A DNA stretch of 5,368 nucleotides from SLJM01 sp964415785 (lineage in GTDB: Bacteria; Myxococcota_A; Bradymonadia; Bradymonadales; Bradymonadaceae), in assembly GCA_964415785.1 (NCBI GenBank), contig CAYQBU010000224.1:1-5368 (forward strand), in the 5' to 3' direction. The position numbers and the translations under genes were made by a program. This document shows positions 4,830 to 5,368 of the stretch, one piece after another. The notes beneath the pieces are model-generated. The model did no database searches, was not told where the DNA came from, and saw only the letters and a program-made list of their open reading frames with translations. Numbering within the stretch: the stretch's first letter is position 1; each line of letters starts with the position of its first letter.

Positions 4830-5368
4830 TCAGCGCAGTTCGAATTCGTCGAAGAAGCGGGTCATGGCCCCGGTGACCAGGTCGGGTAGCTCCAGGGGAG
4901 CGACGTGGGTCCCCTCGGGGACGACGACGAGTTGGCTGTCGTCGATCATGTGGTGCATTTCTGTGGATCGAAAAAGTGGGGTGAAGGTGTCGCGCTCACC
5001 GGCGATGATGAGGGTGGGGACGGCGATGTCGGTGAGCCACTCCTGGGTGGAGTGGTTGGCCAGGGCGCTGAGAAGGCTAAGGAAGAAATGGAGGTCCATC
5101 TCCGCGGCGTGCTCCAGATAGGGCACGAAATCCTTTTGGCGAAGGAGGCGGCCGTTGACCTCGGCGGCATAGGCGGCGAATTGATACCAGAATTCGCGGG
5201 GAAGCAGGGTTTGCCACATCGTCTGGATGAGGTCGGGGGCCGCCTTGAGGCCCTGCTTCATCAGGGGAAGAGCCCGACGCATGAGATCGCTTCCGTGGAA
5301 GGTATCCAGGGGGCGTTTGTAGCTTCCGCAGATGGGGATGAGGGCGTCGACGCGGTGCGGGGCGTGGT
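4830..5368 (-). CDS. Alpha/beta hydrolase, C-terminal part (N-terminus outside the window)
   Basis: The frame stays open to the right edge, so the 178 residues seen (reading from 5366) are the C-terminal part. The nucleophile elbow (G-x-S-x-G) must lie beyond the edge. The visible start, APHRVDALIPICGSYKRP, matches the strand and loop that follow the nucleophile in this superfamily, so the ATG at 5282 is internal. A helical cap rich in Trp, Phe and Leu follows. Then comes VPTLIIAGERDTFTP, whose Asp (4989-4991) is the predicted catalytic acid, and PEGTHVAPLELPD, whose His (4905-4907) is the predicted catalytic base. No signal or membrane segment is seen in this part. The substrate cannot be told; esterases, lactonases and C-C hydrolases share this layout. 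It converges on the FHA gene with a 13-base gap and no recognisable terminator between them. Confidence 0.88.
   Translation of the reverse strand, partial: HAPHRVDALIPICGSYKRPLDTFHGSDLMRRALPLMKQGLKAAPDLIQTMWQTLLPREFWYQFAAYAAEVNGRLLRQKDFVPYLEHAAEMDLHFFLSLLSALANHSTQEWLTDIAVPTLIIAGERDTFTPLFRSTEMHHMIDDSQLVVVPEGTHVAPLELPDLVTGAMTRFFDEFELR

Noticed and set aside
4811..4835. Possible bidirectional terminator between the FHA and hydrolase genes
   Set aside because: Only a four-base stem (CTGA/TCAG) can form and there is no T run on either strand.

Overview
The window is GC-rich bacterial DNA. It looks like a deltaproteobacterium in the broad sense: Myxococcota or Bradymonadales-type lineages fit the mix of a type III secretion gene, a zinc-ribbon/FHA signalling protein and a lipoprotein. 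This placement is an inference from gene content and base composition; there is no rRNA or other marker gene here to confirm it.

Layout. Positions 1-803 hold no gene I can defend. This stretch contains a probable bidirectional terminator (78-100), a run of small perfect stem-loops, homopolymeric C tracts, short direct repeats and a 24-bp tandem duplication just before the first gene. Positions 804-2909 (+) encode a complete SctV, the export-gate protein of a type III secretion system (FlhA/LcrD/HrcV family). Its 3' end overlaps by 14 bp the 3' end of a convergent gene (2896-3636, -) for a 246-residue predicted lipoprotein of unknown role. A 190-bp divergent spacer separates that gene from 3827-4816 (+), a 329-residue protein with two N-terminal zinc ribbons, a Pro-Glu hinge and two FHA domains. 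Thirteen bases after its stop lies the end of a convergent gene (4830-5368, -) for an alpha/beta hydrolase whose N-terminal part is outside the window.

How they fit together. SctV would sit in the inner membrane as the nonameric, proton-motive-force-coupled gate of an injectisome-like apparatus. The FHA protein is a soluble reader of phosphothreonine signals, and the lipoprotein is an envelope component. No other sct gene lies within the 0.8 kb upstream or 2.4 kb downstream of sctV, and the gene order is alternating (+ - + -), so each gene appears to be its own transcription unit. Any functional link between SctV, the lipoprotein and the FHA protein is a proximity-based guess. The hydrolase is probably unrelated.

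The most noteworthy points are the apparently monocistronic, isolated sctV, the structured non-coding block upstream of it, and the zinc ribbon x2 / FHA x2 architecture with a degenerate first FHA domain.
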